Shown: positions 14,791-24,187, numbered from the stretch's first letter. The stretch: 64,000 nucleotides of DNA from an uncultured Pseudophaeobacter sp. (GCA_905479575.1 CAJQNB010000059.1:1-64000), one strand, 5' to 3'. Program-made: numbers and translations. The notes: generated from the sequence alone by a model not told the origin.

Positions 14791-16368
14791 CTAATCTGCA
14801 AAAAGATGTGGTGTTTGGGCCAGGTCCTTGGCGGTTTCAAAGGGCAGGCTGAAGAATCGCGCCAAGCGGTCGGCGTTTTCCTCGGCGCTGTCGGATTCGC
14901 GAATGATCGTGTAATTGGAATAGCCGGAATCGCGAATGCGGTCGGATTCGTAGACAATGTCATTGCGGATTGTCGGCAGAAGCCGTTCCAGCGACTGTTG
15001 CGGCGTACGCTCCCCGGCGAGCCCGACCCGATGGGCATGGCCAATCAGATAGTCATCTGAAAAGTCGCATTCGATCTGCAACGTGCGGGTGGTCGAACGA
15101 TCAGAGTTGAAGTCATTCATCAACTCCAAGGCGGACGGGTCCATGCAGATGATCAGGCGGTTGGTGTCAAAATATTCAAACAACATCCGCATCAGCGCTC
15201 GCCGGTGCCGGGTACGCTTGCTCAGGGAGGCCTGAATACCGCCCAGGTCCGGCAGCGGCGTGCCTTCTTCGTGGAACAGATAATCAATTGCGGGGATATC
15301 TGTGCTTTGGCGCAGCTGTTCGATCAGGCGCTTGGCAACGTGCCATTTCTTGCAGACCACGATCATCAGTTCGCGCTCGCGCCCAAGCGAGCTTTCCTTT
15401 TCCCAGAATCGGGTGGCAAACCGTCGGCCAATGCGGCCGCGCTTCACCAGGAAATTGTAAAGGCTGCGGCCCTCGTTGGAGATCTGAAAGCTCACGCCTT
15501 GCGCTGCATAAAGGCGCCCCAGGCGCAGTTTCAGCTCTTTGGCATCCGGGCTGATTTTACGGGCAAAGAGAAAGTCCTGGCTGAGCAGCAAGTCATAGTG
15601 ATCATTGTAGAAATTCACCGGCATGCCGTAATCGGTGAACATTAAAAAGGTCAGGGTGCGGCTGTCGATCTCGGATCCCGGAACCAGGTGACGCACCAGT
15701 GTTTGAAAAAAGGTCTCATCCGGAATCCAGGTGGTCTGGAAGAAGCGGATGATGTCTTTGCGCTCGGCAAGCAGGTCAAAGATACATTCCACTGTGCGGC
15801 GGCGCAGGCACCACCATTGGCTGCCGATTTGTACCTGAAGATCACCGGGAATCTCTCGCCTCAGCCCCAGTTTTTTTTGCAGGTTCACACTGGCATAGAA
15901 CAGCACCTTGTTTTTGCGTTCATTGAAGAAGTGGCGATAGGTCAGCCGTTCTTCTTTCATGCCGGTCTTGATCCAGTCGCTGCCGAAGAAATCAAAGCTT
16001 TCGATGAAATCGCAGTCATGACGGTCCAGGAAGTCATGGGCGTATTCGGCAGTCTTGATCGCCATACAGTCGCCAGACAGCATGTAAAAATGTGTGGCGC
16101 GCGGAAATTCTTCGATGGCGCTGTGCAGCGCGTGCAGGGTGGCCTGCACCAGGGACCACTCTCCCCAGCCACATTTGATGCGTGTCTTGGCAAAACAGAC
16201 GTTTGGATTGTTGGCCAATGCCTTTTGAATGCTGGCGTAATCCTCTGGTTTGGCGCGGCGGTCAAAATGGATGGACATGTAGTCGCCAACCGCTGTCAGC
16301 TGTTCAGCCTGCTGTATGATCGCTTCGGGATCCTTGTGGCAGAGCAGGATATACGCAATTTTTGCCAT
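14791..16368 (-). CDS. GT14-type beta-1,6-GlcNAc transferase with DUF5928
   Basis: 525 residues from MAKIAYILLCHKDP; an in-frame ATG 20 codons earlier is possible. The N-terminal half (to about 280) is a core-2/I-branching (GT14) domain: IHFDRRAKPEDY, CGWGEWSLVQATLHAL, FYMLSGDCMAIK, GSQWWCLRR and TTWIPDETFFQTL. The C-terminal half carries RELMIVVCKKWHVAKRLIEQL and LIICMDPSALELM, matching the Rhodobacterales extension named DUF5927/DUF5928. It probably modifies a surface polysaccharide (inference). It is divergent from a sulfotransferase. No clear ribosome-binding site at either start. Confidence 0.8.
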   Translation of the reverse strand: MAKIAYILLCHKDPEAIIQQAEQLTAVGDYMSIHFDRRAKPEDYASIQKALANNPNVCFAKTRIKCGWGEWSLVQATLHALHSAIEEFPRATHFYMLSGDCMAIKTAEYAHDFLDRHDCDFIESFDFFGSDWIKTGMKEERLTYRHFFNERKNKVLFYASVNLQKKLGLRREIPGDLQVQIGSQWWCLRRRTVECIFDLLAERKDIIRFFQTTWIPDETFFQTLVRHLVPGSEIDSRTLTFLMFTDYGMPVNFYNDHYDLLLSQDFLFARKISPDAKELKLRLGRLYAAQGVSFQISNEGRSLYNFLVKRGRIGRRFATRFWEKESSLGRERELMIVVCKKWHVAKRLIEQLRQSTDIPAIDYLFHEEGTPLPDLGGIQASLSKRTRHRRALMRMLFEYFDTNRLIICMDPSALELMNDFNSDRSTTRTLQIECDFSDDYLIGHAHRVGLAGERTPQQSLERLLPTIRNDIVYESDRIRDSGYSNYTIIRESDSAEENADRLARFFSLPFETAKDLAQTPHLFAD

Positions 16369-16507
16369 TTTGGAGACGATACACCTTGCTTCAGCCTGAT
16401 TGTCCCCTTGATAAAGGCGCGAGCGCATTGAATAAACCAGATTATTTGAATTTTATGCTTAGATGTGGATTGTACCGTCAAAGCGGCACGACTGGAGGAA
16501 GGCTTAC

Positions 16508-17326
16508 ATGGGATTTCCGGGCACTTGGATGACCGAAAGCGAGAGCGTGATTTATCGCGTGGTGCCCAAATGCGCCTGCTCGACCATTGGCCAAATCCTG
16601 CACTATTCGGATCATGGCAAATTCTTTGATGGCGATATCCACGATGCACAGGATGGGCTGCACAAATGGGCGCTGGAGCACAGCCAGGGTCCGATCACCC
16701 GCAATGTACGTGGCCAACGCACCTATGCTTTTACCTGCGTGCGTAACCCCTATACCCGGGTACTCAGCTCGTTTTTTGACAAGATCTGCGGCATCCAGCG
16801 CAATGGCAAGCGCTATCGCGGCAATCTGGTACCCAAACTGATAAATGAATATGGCATCGAGGTCGGCGGCGAGGACGGCAAGCAGGAGTTCGACCAGATC
16901 CAGAGCTTTCGCCGGTTTTTGCTGTTTGTGCGCGACAGCATTCGCTTCCGCCGCCCGATGGACCCCGATATCCACTGGTCTGCGATGTCGGGTCATGTCT
17001 CGACCTTCATCTGGAATGGTGGCCGCTACAATAAGATCTTCTGGACCGAGGATTTCAACGGCGGCATGCAGGAGGTGCTAGACGCCATCGAGACGCCTCA
17101 TACTGTCGATCTGGCCAATATCCCGCGCTTTAACGAAAGCGAAGGCCATGGTCCCAAACGGGCGCATCCGGTCGAGGATTATTTTGACGATCTGTCGATG
17201 CACCTGATCTACGAGATCTACAAACGCGATTTCGATCTATTCAAATACGATTTTGAAGACCCTTCCAACAAGATGCCCACTGGGGAAATTGATCTCGACG
17301 AAGTGCACGCCAAACTCGGTGAATAG
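16508..17326 (+). CDS. Sulfotransferase family 2 protein
   Basis: 272 residues; the ATG at 16508 is chosen because GGAGGAAGG lies just upstream. PAPS-binding elements are visible: the 5'-phosphosulfate loop PKCACSTIG at about 20-28 and the 3'-phosphate motif RNPYTRVLSSF at about 77-87. This is the layout of carbohydrate (Golgi-type, family 2) sulfotransferases. There is no signal peptide, so it acts in the cytoplasm. It is divergent from the GT14 protein, suggesting joint decoration of a capsule or exopolysaccharide. A repeat cluster follows the stop. Confidence 0.85.
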   Translation: MGFPGTWMTESESVIYRVVPKCACSTIGQILHYSDHGKFFDGDIHDAQDGLHKWALEHSQGPITRNVRGQRTYAFTCVRNPYTRVLSSFFDKICGIQRNGKRYRGNLVPKLINEYGIEVGGEDGKQEFDQIQSFRRFLLFVRDSIRFRRPMDPDIHWSAMSGHVSTFIWNGGRYNKIFWTEDFNGGMQEVLDAIETPHTVDLANIPRFNESEGHGPKRAHPVEDYFDDLSMHLIYEIYKRDFDLFKYDFEDPSNKMPTGEIDLDEVHAKLGE

Positions 17327-17350
17327 GTCAGCAGGCCCCTTTCAATAAAA

Positions 17351-17430
17351 GGGGGGGGCTCCCGCCCGTCTCGGAACAATCAAAGATTGATCCTCCCCCG
17401 TTGGGGGGGCGCCGCGCTTACGCGCGGCGC
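17351..17430 (+). repeat. Gene-end repeat, copy A
   Basis: A G-run leads into GCTCCCGCCCGTC (17358-17370). Then come hairpin CAATC-AAA-GATTG (17377-17389), CCCCC-GTT-GGGGG (17395-17407), and hairpin GCGCCGCGC-TTAC-GCGCGGCGC (17409-17430). The module order is as in the other four copies. It starts 31 bp after the sulfotransferase stop, same strand. The 498-bp gap to ilvD is filled by this, a second repeat module, a long stem and the ilvD terminator; no gene is evident. Confidence 0.75.
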
Positions 17431-17469
17431 GGCAGTGTTTGAGATTTCGCGCGGTGGACCTCGCGTCCC

Positions 17470-17523
17470 GGGTCAAGGGCGGCAAAGCCGCCGCGCATCT
17501 GCGCGGTTTACCCTTGAGGCGGG
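17470..17523 (+). repeat. Second repeat module (GTCAAGGGCGGC...CCCTTGAG)
   Basis: GGGTCAAGGGCGGC, a small hairpin, GCCGCCGCGC-N-GCGCGG and TTTACCCTTGAGG form a 54-bp unit with terminal inverted repeats (TCAAGGG and CCCTTGA). Its near copy lies inverted at 59692-59748. Both copies are near a gene-end repeat, at either side of unrelated genes. Confidence 0.7.
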
Positions 17524-17677
17524 GTATTCTTGTAAAAATTGACCGGGCGCGTTCAGGGCAGACCTGCCCCTGAACCGCTTCTCAGCAGATTTCTATTTTT
17601 TTCTCCTTGCCCCAACTGTTTCGATGGCGAGACCCACTTGGCGGCTAGATCCGCGCCGGGCGGAGCCCGGCGCCATG

Positions 17678-17733
17678 CCCGCCCCCTCTGCAGGCTTTCT
17701 GCCGTTAGGCAGAAGGCCTGCAGAGGGGGCGGG
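17678..17733. repeat. 26-bp near-perfect stem
   Basis: 17678-17703 pairs with 17708-17733 around GTTA, with 25 of 26 positions matching. The stem starts CCCGCCCCCTCTGCAGG. It lies 90 bp past the ilvD end, in non-coding sequence. Its length exceeds ordinary terminators. It has no T-run directly after it on either strand. Confidence 0.75.
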
Positions 17734-17763
17734 AGCACCAGCTGGACTTGTATAGTGGTTGAT

Positions 17764-17799
17764 CAAAAGAAAACCCTCCGCATCAAGGATGCAGAGGGT
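17764..17799 (-). terminator. ilvD rho-independent terminator
   Basis: Read on the minus strand, ACCCTCTGCATC-CTT-GATGCGGAGGGT (17799 to 17773, one mismatch) is followed by TTTCTTTT. It lies 26 bp after the ilvD stop. Confidence 0.8.
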
Positions 17800-17824
17800 C
17801 ATTGGCATGGTAAAGTGGTGGTTA

Positions 17825-19675
17825 TCAGCCGTCGTAGTCTTCCGGCAGCTCGCGCACTGCGCCTTTGGCGGCAGACGTGGCCAGCATTGCATAGGCCTTC
17901 AGCGCTTTAGAGACCTTACGTTTACGCGGTTTGGCGGGCTTCCAGCCTGCGGCGTCCTGGGCTGCGCGACGTGTTGCCAGAACCTCATCCGAAACTGCCA
18001 GATGGATGGTGCGATTGGGGATGTCGATCTCGATCTTGTCACCCATCTCAACCAGACCAATGGCGCCGCCTTCTGCGGCCTCAGGCGAGGCATGACCAAT
18101 TGACAACCCGGAGGTGCCGCCGGAGAAACGACCATCGGTCAGCAGGGCGCAGTCTTTGCCCAGGCCTTTGGATTTCAGGTAGGAGGTCGGGTAGAGCATC
18201 TCCTGCATCCCCGGACCGCCCCGTGGACCCTCATAGCGGATCACCACCACATCACCGGCCTTGACCTTGCCAGTCAAAATGTCGCTGACGGCCTGATCCT
18301 GGCTTTCGCAGACATAGGCGGAGCCGGTGAATTGCAGGATCGAGGCATCCACACCGGCGGTTTTGACGATGCAGCCGTCCAGGGCGATATTGCCAAACAG
18401 GACCGCAAGACCGCCATCCTGGCTAAAGGCATGTTCCTTGGAGCGGATCACACCGCCTTCACGGTCCACGTCGACCTCTTTGTAACGGTTTTCGGTGGAA
18501 AAGGCCTGGGTGGTGCGCACACCGCCCGGAGCCGCCTTGAACAGCTGCTCAGCCTCAGGGTTGTTGGCGACCTTGATATCCCATTTGGCGATAGCTTCGC
18601 CCATTGAGGCCGAATGCACGGTGGAACAGTCATCATGCAACAGGCCGGCGCGTGACAGCTCGCCCAGGATCGAGAAGATGCCACCAGCGCGGTGCACGTC
18701 TTCCATATGCACGTTTTCGATATTCGGTGCGACCTTGCACAGGCAAGGCACCTGACGGCTGAGCCGGTCAATGTCATCCATGGTGAACTTGATCTCGCCC
18801 TCATTGGCGATTGCCAGCAAGTGCAAAACCGTATTGGTCGACCCGCCCATGGCGATATCCAGGCTCATGGCATTCTCGAAGGCCTCAAAGGTGGCGATCT
18901 CACGGGGCAGCAGGCCTGCCTCGTTGCCCTCGTAGTGGCGTTTGGTGATCTCGACGATCTTGCGGCCGGCCTCCAGGAACAGGTGTTTGCGGTCCGCATG
19001 GGTCGCCAGGGTGGAGCCATTGCCGGGCAGCGCCAGGCCCAGGGCCTCGGCCAGGCAGTTCATCGAGTTGGCGGTGAACATGCCGGAACACGACCCGCAG
19101 GTGGGGCAGGCGTTTTCTTCGATATGCTGTACTTCGGCATCGGTCAGCGTGTCGCTGGCAGCGGCAACCATGGCATCGACCAGATCGACCTTTTTTGCAT
19201 CAAGCGATTCGATGTCGATCTTGCCGGCCTCCATCGGGCCGCCAGAAACAAAGATCACCGGAATGTTCAGGCGCATGGCGGCCATCATCATCCCTGGAGT
19301 GATCTTGTCGCAGTTGGAGATACAGACCATGGCATCGGCGCAATGGGCGTTGACCATGTATTCGACGCTATCGGCGATCACTTCGCGCGAGGGCAGTGAA
19401 TAGAGCATGCCGTCATGCCCCATGGCGATGCCGTCATCCACCGCAATGGTGTTGAACTCTTTGGCAACGCCGCCAGCGGCTTCGACCTCGCGGGCGACCA
19501 TTTGGCCCAGATCTTTGAGGTGCACGTGGCCGGGCACAAACTGGGTGAAAGAGTTGACGATGGCGATGATCGGTTTGCCGAAATCATCGTCCTGCATGCC
19601 GGTGGCGCGCCACAATCCGCGGGCGCCCGCCATATTGCGGCCGTGGGTGGAGGTTCTGGATCGGTACATTGGCAT
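17825..19675 (-). CDS. ilvD: Dihydroxy-acid dehydratase
   Basis: 616 residues from [19 protein letters not shown]. It dehydrates 2,3-dihydroxy-isovalerate or -methylvalerate to the 2-keto acids of valine and isoleucine synthesis. Fe-S cluster Cys residues occur in [10 protein letters not shown] and [11 protein letters not shown], and the C-terminal catalytic region includes [18 protein letters not shown]. Length agrees with IlvD (about 612-616). ATG at 19675 and ATG at 19669 are both possible; longer in-frame starts are less likely. It is a single gene with its own terminator. Confidence 0.96.
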   Translation of the reverse strand: MPMYRSRTSTHGRNMAGARGLWRATGMQDDDFGKPIIAIVNSFTQFVPGHVHLKDLGQMVAREVEAAGGVAKEFNTIAVDDGIAMGHDGMLYSLPSREVIADSVEYMVNAHCADAMVCISNCDKITPGMMMAAMRLNIPVIFVSGGPMEAGKIDIESLDAKKVDLVDAMVAAASDTLTDAEVQHIEENACPTCGSCSGMFTANSMNCLAEALGLALPGNGSTLATHADRKHLFLEAGRKIVEITKRHYEGNEAGLLPREIATFEAFENAMSLDIAMGGSTNTVLHLLAIANEGEIKFTMDDIDRLSRQVPCLCKVAPNIENVHMEDVHRAGGIFSILGELSRAGLLHDDCSTVHSASMGEAIAKWDIKVANNPEAEQLFKAAPGGVRTTQAFSTENRYKEVDVDREGGVIRSKEHAFSQDGGLAVLFGNIALDGCIVKTAGVDASILQFTGSAYVCESQDQAVSDILTGKVKAGDVVVIRYEGPRGGPGMQEMLYPTSYLKSKGLGKDCALLTDGRFSGGTSGLSIGHASPEAAEGGAIGLVEMGDKIEIDIPNRTIHLAVSDEVLATRRAAQDAAGWKPAKPRKRKVSKALKAYAMLATSAAKGAVRELPEDYDG

Positions 19676-19766
19676 CTGAGCTGTTTCCCTTGTCTTTGCC
19701 CTCAGACACATCATTTGCGCAACAAACGCAATATCCGGAGGCAGGTTTTGGTTCTTTTGATCTCAA

Positions 19767-19798
19767 GAGCCCGCCTTTGAGGTGGGTTTTACGGGCTC
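19767..19798 (-). terminator. Possible terminator after BenE-like gene
   Basis: GAGCCCG (19767-19773) and CGGGCTC (19792-19798) form a 7-bp stem, with an alternative inner CCgCCT/AGGtGG pairing. It is 23 bp beyond the transporter stop on the minus strand. No strong T-run follows, so the call is tentative. Confidence 0.4.
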
Positions 19799-19820
19799 CA
19801 TGGGGGTGAAGGCGCTGTTC

Positions 19821-21011
19821 TCAGGGGGCTTTGGCTGCGGCGCTGGGCTTGGGCGTGCTGCGTGAAAAGAGGTGATTCACCAGCAATCCAAAGACCAAGG
19901 CCCAGAAGGCGGCGCCGATGCCAAAAAAACTGACGCCGGACACGGCAGTCATAAAGGTGATCAGCGCCGCTTCACGCCCGGTCTCTTGGTGCAAGGCCTG
20001 TGACAGGCTGTTGCCGATGGTTGCCAGCAGGGCTAGCCCGGCAACACCAGCAACCAGCGCTGGCGGAGCGATGAGAAACAGGCTGATGACGGTGGCGCCG
20101 CCCAGGCCAACCAAGCAGTACAACACTCCGGCGGCAGCGCTGGCGAGATAGCGGGTTTTGGGGTCATCATCGGCTTCCGGGCCGGCGCAGATCGCAGCGG
20201 TGATGGCGGCAAAGTTGAAGGCAAAGCCACCAAAGGGAGCCAGGATTAGGGTGGCAATACCGGTCACGGTCAGGGTGGCAGAGACCGGCGGTGTGTAGCC
20301 TGCGGCGCGCAGGGTGACGGTGCCGGGCATGTTTTGCGAGCACATGGTCACAATATACAGCGGCAGGCCAACGCCGATCAATACCGGCAGAGAAAAGGCG
20401 GGGCTGACGGCTTGGGGCAGGGTCAGGCTGGTGTTCAATTGGGTGAAATCGCCAAAGCTGCCTGCGGCGCCTGCCCAAATCCCGCCGACCAGTAGAACGG
20501 CCAAAATGGTGTAGCGGGCAAACCAGAGCCGTCCGGCCAGAAAGGTCACGCCCATTACGGCCAGCAACGCGGTGTCCTCATTGAGGGCGGTAAAGGCGGA
20601 GAGGCCAAAATTGAACAAGATCCCAGCCAACAGAGCATTGGCCAGACTGTCGGGGATCAGCCGCGCCAGGCGCTCAAACCAGCCGGTCAGCCCGGTTAAG
20701 GTGAGCAGCAAACCGCAGAACAAAAAGGCGCCGACGGCTTGGTCAAGTGCGACGTCTTTCAATCCCACAGCCAGCAGTGCGGCGCCGGGTGTCGACCAGG
20801 CCGTCAGCACCGGCATGCGAAACCAGAGGGACAGCATCAAAGAGGTCAGACCCATGCCAAGCCCCAGGGCCACCAGCCAGCTGTTTGCCTGTGCCTGGGT
20901 CGCGCCCACGGCCTCGATCGCCTGGAAAATGATGGCCACCGAACTGGTGTAGCCAACCAGCACGGCAATGGCTCCGGCCGCCAGATGCGAGAGTTTTAAG
21001 TGAGAGAGCAT
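19821..21011 (-). CDS. BenE family benzoate/H+ symporter-like transporter
   Basis: 396 residues, an inner-membrane protein with about 12 hydrophobic segments. The N terminus (MLSHLKLSHLAAGAIAVLVGYTSSVAIIFQA) and RMPVLTAWSTPGAALL are typical of the BenE family. So is VTMCSQNMPGTVTLRAAGY. The substrate is a carboxylate such as benzoate by family only; no aromatic catabolic genes are nearby. It is divergent from an XRE-cupin regulator, with two identical palindromes between them, which probably regulate it. Confidence 0.85.
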   Translation of the reverse strand: MLSHLKLSHLAAGAIAVLVGYTSSVAIIFQAIEAVGATQAQANSWLVALGLGMGLTSLMLSLWFRMPVLTAWSTPGAALLAVGLKDVALDQAVGAFLFCGLLLTLTGLTGWFERLARLIPDSLANALLAGILFNFGLSAFTALNEDTALLAVMGVTFLAGRLWFARYTILAVLLVGGIWAGAAGSFGDFTQLNTSLTLPQAVSPAFSLPVLIGVGLPLYIVTMCSQNMPGTVTLRAAGYTPPVSATLTVTGIATLILAPFGGFAFNFAAITAAICAGPEADDDPKTRYLASAAAGVLYCLVGLGGATVISLFLIAPPALVAGVAGLALLATIGNSLSQALHQETGREAALITFMTAVSGVSFFGIGAAFWALVFGLLVNHLFSRSTPKPSAAAKAP

Positions 21012-21050
21012 TTGGGTTTTCCTTCTCGCGGGGCTGCGCTAGGGTGGCGT

Positions 21051-21090
21051 GCGTTATAACGCTCATGTTGCCCTTGTGCGTTATAACGCA
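21051..21090. promoter_or_regulatory. Twin GCGTTATAACGC operators
   Basis: GCGTTATAACGC occurs at 21051-21062 and 21078-21089. The second copy extends to 14 bp, TGCGTTATAACGCA (21077-21090). The two are exactly 27 bp apart (about 2.6 helical turns), between the BenE-type transporter (minus) and the XRE-cupin gene (plus). They are probably the regulator's operators. Confidence 0.7.
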
Positions 21091-21139
21091 CAAGCCCCTT
21101 TTTTTAATCGCCTGCTTTAGGCTCTTTGGAGCACAGATC

Positions 21140-21703
21140 ATGACAGAGGATATTATCGGCGCGAATCTGCGAAACCTCCGCAATACGGCCGGGATCAGCC
21201 TGTCCAAGGCGGCCGATATGACGGGGGTGAGCAAGGCCATGCTGGGGCAGATTGAGCGGGGCGAATCCAGCCCGACAATTGCCACCCTTTGGAAAATCGC
21301 CAAGGGGTTTCACCTGCCGCTGTCGGCGCTGATTGGCACACCCGATGCGGGGCGACCTGATCCAGCTGTGGCCTATAAAACCGTGCAGTTTCCGGGCAGC
21401 ATTGCGGTGAAAATCATTTTTCCCTTTGACCCCGTGCTTGGCGGCGAAACCTTTCAAATCAGTCTGACACCAGGCCAGTCCCATGTGTCGCAGCCGCATG
21501 AGAATGGGGTGATAGAAGAGGTTTTTGTGCTGGCGGGCACCATGGAGGTGTTGCGCGACGATGTCTGGCAGCCGCTTGGCGTCGCAGAGGGGGTTCGATT
21601 CAGGGCGGATCAGCCCCATGGATATCGTGGCGGCGCGGAGGGGGCGGTGTTTTTGAACATGCATCACTATCCCCGTCACGTTGGAAATGCGGACCAGGCC
21701 TGA
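21140..21703 (+). CDS. XRE family regulator with C-terminal cupin
   Basis: 187 residues from ATG 21140; an in-frame upstream extension would translate the operators. The N-terminal helix-turn-helix (about 8-62) reads LRNLRNTAGISLSKAADMTGVSKAMLGQIERGESSPTIATLWKIA. The C-terminal cupin (about 105-180) has SHVSQPHENGVIEEVFVLAGTMEV and FRADQPHGYRG, which would bind a small ligand. It is divergent from the BenE-like transporter with twin palindromes in the gap, so it likely controls uptake of that transporter's substrate (inference). The EamA transporter starts 46 bp downstream and may share the transcript. Confidence 0.88.
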   Translation: MTEDIIGANLRNLRNTAGISLSKAADMTGVSKAMLGQIERGESSPTIATLWKIAKGFHLPLSALIGTPDAGRPDPAVAYKTVQFPGSIAVKIIFPFDPVLGGETFQISLTPGQSHVSQPHENGVIEEVFVLAGTMEVLRDDVWQPLGVAEGVRFRADQPHGYRGGAEGAVFLNMHHYPRHVGNADQA

Positions 21704-21749
21704 CAGTGGTCTGATAGGGGGCAAGTATATGGCTGGAAGGGAAAAGAGC

Positions 21750-22604
21750 ATGGAGACTCTGCGCGGCAGTTTTCTGATGGTTCTGGCTATGGCGGCCTTT
21801 GCTTTGGAAGACATGTTCATCAAAAAAGTCGCACAGGAACTGCCGGTTGGGCAGATCCTTGTGCTCTTTGGGATTGGCGGTATGGCGATTTTTGCTGCGG
21901 TGGCGCGTGCGCAGGGGCAGCGCCTGTGGCATCCGGGGTTTTGCACGCGCCCTTTGGTGGTGCGATCGCTTGCAGAGGTCACCGGGCGGCTCTGTTTTAC
22001 CCTGGCTATCGCCTTGACGCCGCTGTCCTCGGCTTCGGCGATTTTGCAGGCCACCCCGCTGGTGGTGGCAGGGGGCGCGGTGGTGTTTTTTGGCGAAAAG
22101 GTTGGCTGGCGGCGCTGGTTGGCCATTACGCTTGGCTTTGTGGGAGTGCTGATGATTCTGCGCCCGGGCGCTAGCGGGTTTGAGATCTATTCGCTCTTTG
22201 CGGTGATCGGCACACTGGGTTTTGCCGGGCGCGACCTTGCTACCCGCGCGGCCCCCAAATCCATGACCAACCTGCAACTGGGGTTGTTTGGCTTTGCCAT
22301 GCTGGTCATTGCCGGGATCATGGCGCTGGCCTGGAGCGGCGGCGCCGTATGGCCCAGTGGTCGGGCCTGGCTGTATTTGGGGCTCACCACTGGCATCGGC
22401 GTCATTGCCTATAACGCCCTGACCGGCGCGATGCGCCATGGGGAAATCTCGGTTGTGGCGCCGTTTCGCTATACCCGGCTGGTCTTTGCCATGGCGCTGG
22501 GCATTCTGGTCTTCGGCGAGCGTCCAGACAGCTGGACCTTGTTGGGCAGCGCAGTGATCGTCGCGAGTGGTTTCTTCACCCTGATCCGCAGCTCCAGGCG
22601 ATAG
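21750..22604 (+). CDS. EamA/DMT family transporter
   Basis: 284 residues from [14 protein letters not shown]; this ATG has GGAAGGG eight bases upstream, better than the in-frame ATG at 21729. Ten hydrophobic segments are arranged as two EamA repeats, each ending in ...[21 protein letters not shown] and ...[13 protein letters not shown], the usual drug/metabolite exporter pattern. It starts 46 bp after the XRE-cupin gene, same strand. Substrate unknown. Confidence 0.82.
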   Translation: METLRGSFLMVLAMAAFALEDMFIKKVAQELPVGQILVLFGIGGMAIFAAVARAQGQRLWHPGFCTRPLVVRSLAEVTGRLCFTLAIALTPLSSASAILQATPLVVAGGAVVFFGEKVGWRRWLAITLGFVGVLMILRPGASGFEIYSLFAVIGTLGFAGRDLATRAAPKSMTNLQLGLFGFAMLVIAGIMALAWSGGAVWPSGRAWLYLGLTTGIGVIAYNALTGAMRHGEISVVAPFRYTRLVFAMALGILVFGERPDSWTLLGSAVIVASGFFTLIRSSRR

Positions 22605-22648
22605 AGGCATCTTGCGCCCACTCGCCTGGGCGCTTACATCTGCCAGTC

Positions 22649-23125
22649 ATGGCTCAGACGAAATCAGACCCGAACTACAAAGTGATCGCCGAAAACCGCC
22701 GTGCGCGGTTTGACTACGCCATCGAGGATGACGTGGAATGCGGTGTTGTGCTTGAAGGCTCCGAAGTGAAGGCCCTGCGCGAAGGCGGCACAAATATCGC
22801 CGAAAGCTATGCTGCGGTGGAGGATGGCGAGCTCTGGCTGGTGAATTCTTACATTCCACCCTATTCGCAGGCCAAGATGTTCAAACATGTGGAACGTCGC
22901 CGCCGCAAGCTGCTGGTCTCGCGCAAGCAGCTGTCGGATATGTGGAACGCGACCCAGCGCAAGGGGATGACGCTGGTGCCTATCGTGATGTATTTCAATC
23001 ACAAGGGCCGCGCCAAGCTGAAGATCGGCATCGCCAAGGGTAAAAAGGCCCATGACAAGCGCGAAGCCGAGGCCAAGCGTGACTGGTCACGTCAAAAGAG
23101 CCGCCTGATGAAGGATCACGGCTGA
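22649..23125 (+). CDS. smpB: SsrA-binding protein SmpB
   Basis: 158 residues. It delivers tmRNA to stalled ribosomes (trans-translation). Hallmarks: [33 protein letters not shown] at the N terminus, then [22 protein letters not shown], and the basic C-terminal tail [25 protein letters not shown], which becomes helical in the mRNA channel. Typical length. A short CTCGCC-AGAGA-GGCGAG hairpin follows at 23193-23209. Confidence 0.97.
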   Translation: MAQTKSDPNYKVIAENRRARFDYAIEDDVECGVVLEGSEVKALREGGTNIAESYAAVEDGELWLVNSYIPPYSQAKMFKHVERRRRKLLVSRKQLSDMWNATQRKGMTLVPIVMYFNHKGRAKLKIGIAKGKKAHDKREAEAKRDWSRQKSRLMKDHG

Positions 23126-23332
23126 TCCGGCCTGAGGCGCGGTTGCCGGGTTAGATGCGACACTTACCCTAATACGACCTTGAAACGCTTGGCTCGCCAG
23201 AGAGGCGAGTGGCTCCCCCTTGATCCCGGCATCTTACTGACAACTTTGAGCTGCCTTGCGCATAATTGCAGCCTTCCCTTGCACCTGTGTGATGCCAATA
23301 GTAGGCATTGACACATCTTCAGGGAGGCTTTG

Positions 23333-24187
23333 ATGCGCGACGATCCAAAAACTCTTGTATCCACCGAGTGGCTGGCCGCTCACCTGAAAGATCCGGACCT
23401 GCGGGTGCTGGACGGATCTTGGTACCTACCGCAGGAAGAGCGTGATGCAAAGGCGGAATATGACGCCGGGCACATCCCCAATGCACGGTTCTTTGATATT
23501 GATGACATTTCTGACCATCGTTCAGAACTGCCGCATATGGTGCCTCCGGTTGAGAAATTTATGTCCCGCCTGCGCAGCATGGGCGTGGGGGACGGCCACC
23601 AAGTTGTTGTCTACGACGGCGCCGGTCTGAAATCGGCCGCTCGGGTCTGGTGGTTGTTCCGCCTGATGGGGCAGAGCAATATCGCAGTACTGGACGGCGG
23701 CCTGCCCAAATGGCTGGCCGAGGGTCGCGAGACTGAAGATCTGCCACCGGTGATTCGTGATCGCCATATGACCGTGCGGGTGCAGAACCATTTGGTACGC
23801 GATGTGACGCAGGTGTCTTCCGCCGCCAAGCTGGGCGACCATGAGATCATCGACGCCCGCGCTGCTGCGCGTTTTCGCGGCGAGGTGCCTGAACCCCGTG
23901 AAGGTCTGCGGAGCGGCCATATTCCGGGCTCAAAGAACACGCCCTACACAGATCTTCTCCAGGCTGACGGCACCCTCAAGGAGCCAGAAGAGCTGCGTTC
24001 GGTCTTTGAGACCGCTGGCGTCGATCTGAACAAACCCGCCATTACCACCTGTGGGTCGGGCGTCACCGCTGCGGTGCTGAGCCTGGGCCTGGAGCGGATC
24101 GGCAAGACCGATCATGCGCTATATGACGGATCCTGGTCGGAATGGGGTGCCTTCCCGACCCTTCCCGTTGCAACCGGAGAGACCTGA
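23333..24187 (+). CDS. sseA: 3-mercaptopyruvate sulfurtransferase
   Basis: 284 residues in two rhodanese domains. The first is inactive (about 8-130, with YDAGHIPNARFFDID). The second (about 165-280) carries the active-site loop Cys240-Gly-Ser-Gly-Val-Thr. The CGSGVT loop is typical of 3-mercaptopyruvate sulfurtransferase; thiosulfate sulfurtransferases have CRKGVT-like loops. The ATG at 23333 follows GGGAGG. Its stop overlaps the next ATG (TGATG). Coupling to an aminotransferase fits: transamination of cysteine gives the mercaptopyruvate substrate (inference). Confidence 0.9.
   Translation: MRDDPKTLVSTEWLAAHLKDPDLRVLDGSWYLPQEERDAKAEYDAGHIPNARFFDIDDISDHRSELPHMVPPVEKFMSRLRSMGVGDGHQVVVYDGAGLKSAARVWWLFRLMGQSNIAVLDGGLPKWLAEGRETEDLPPVIRDRHMTVRVQNHLVRDVTQVSSAAKLGDHEIIDARAAARFRGEVPEPREGLRSGHIPGSKNTPYTDLLQADGTLKEPEELRSVFETAGVDLNKPAITTCGSGVTAAVLSLGLERIGKTDHALYDGSWSEWGAFPTLPVATGET

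Noticed and set aside
19675-19820. Leader-peptide attenuator for ilvD
   Set aside because: No run of Ile/Val/Leu codons in a short frame was found; the hairpin there sits better as the end of the transporter gene.
21044-21139. N-terminal extension of the XRE-cupin regulator
   Set aside because: It would translate the two palindromic operators; the helix-turn-helix domain begins right after ATG 21140.
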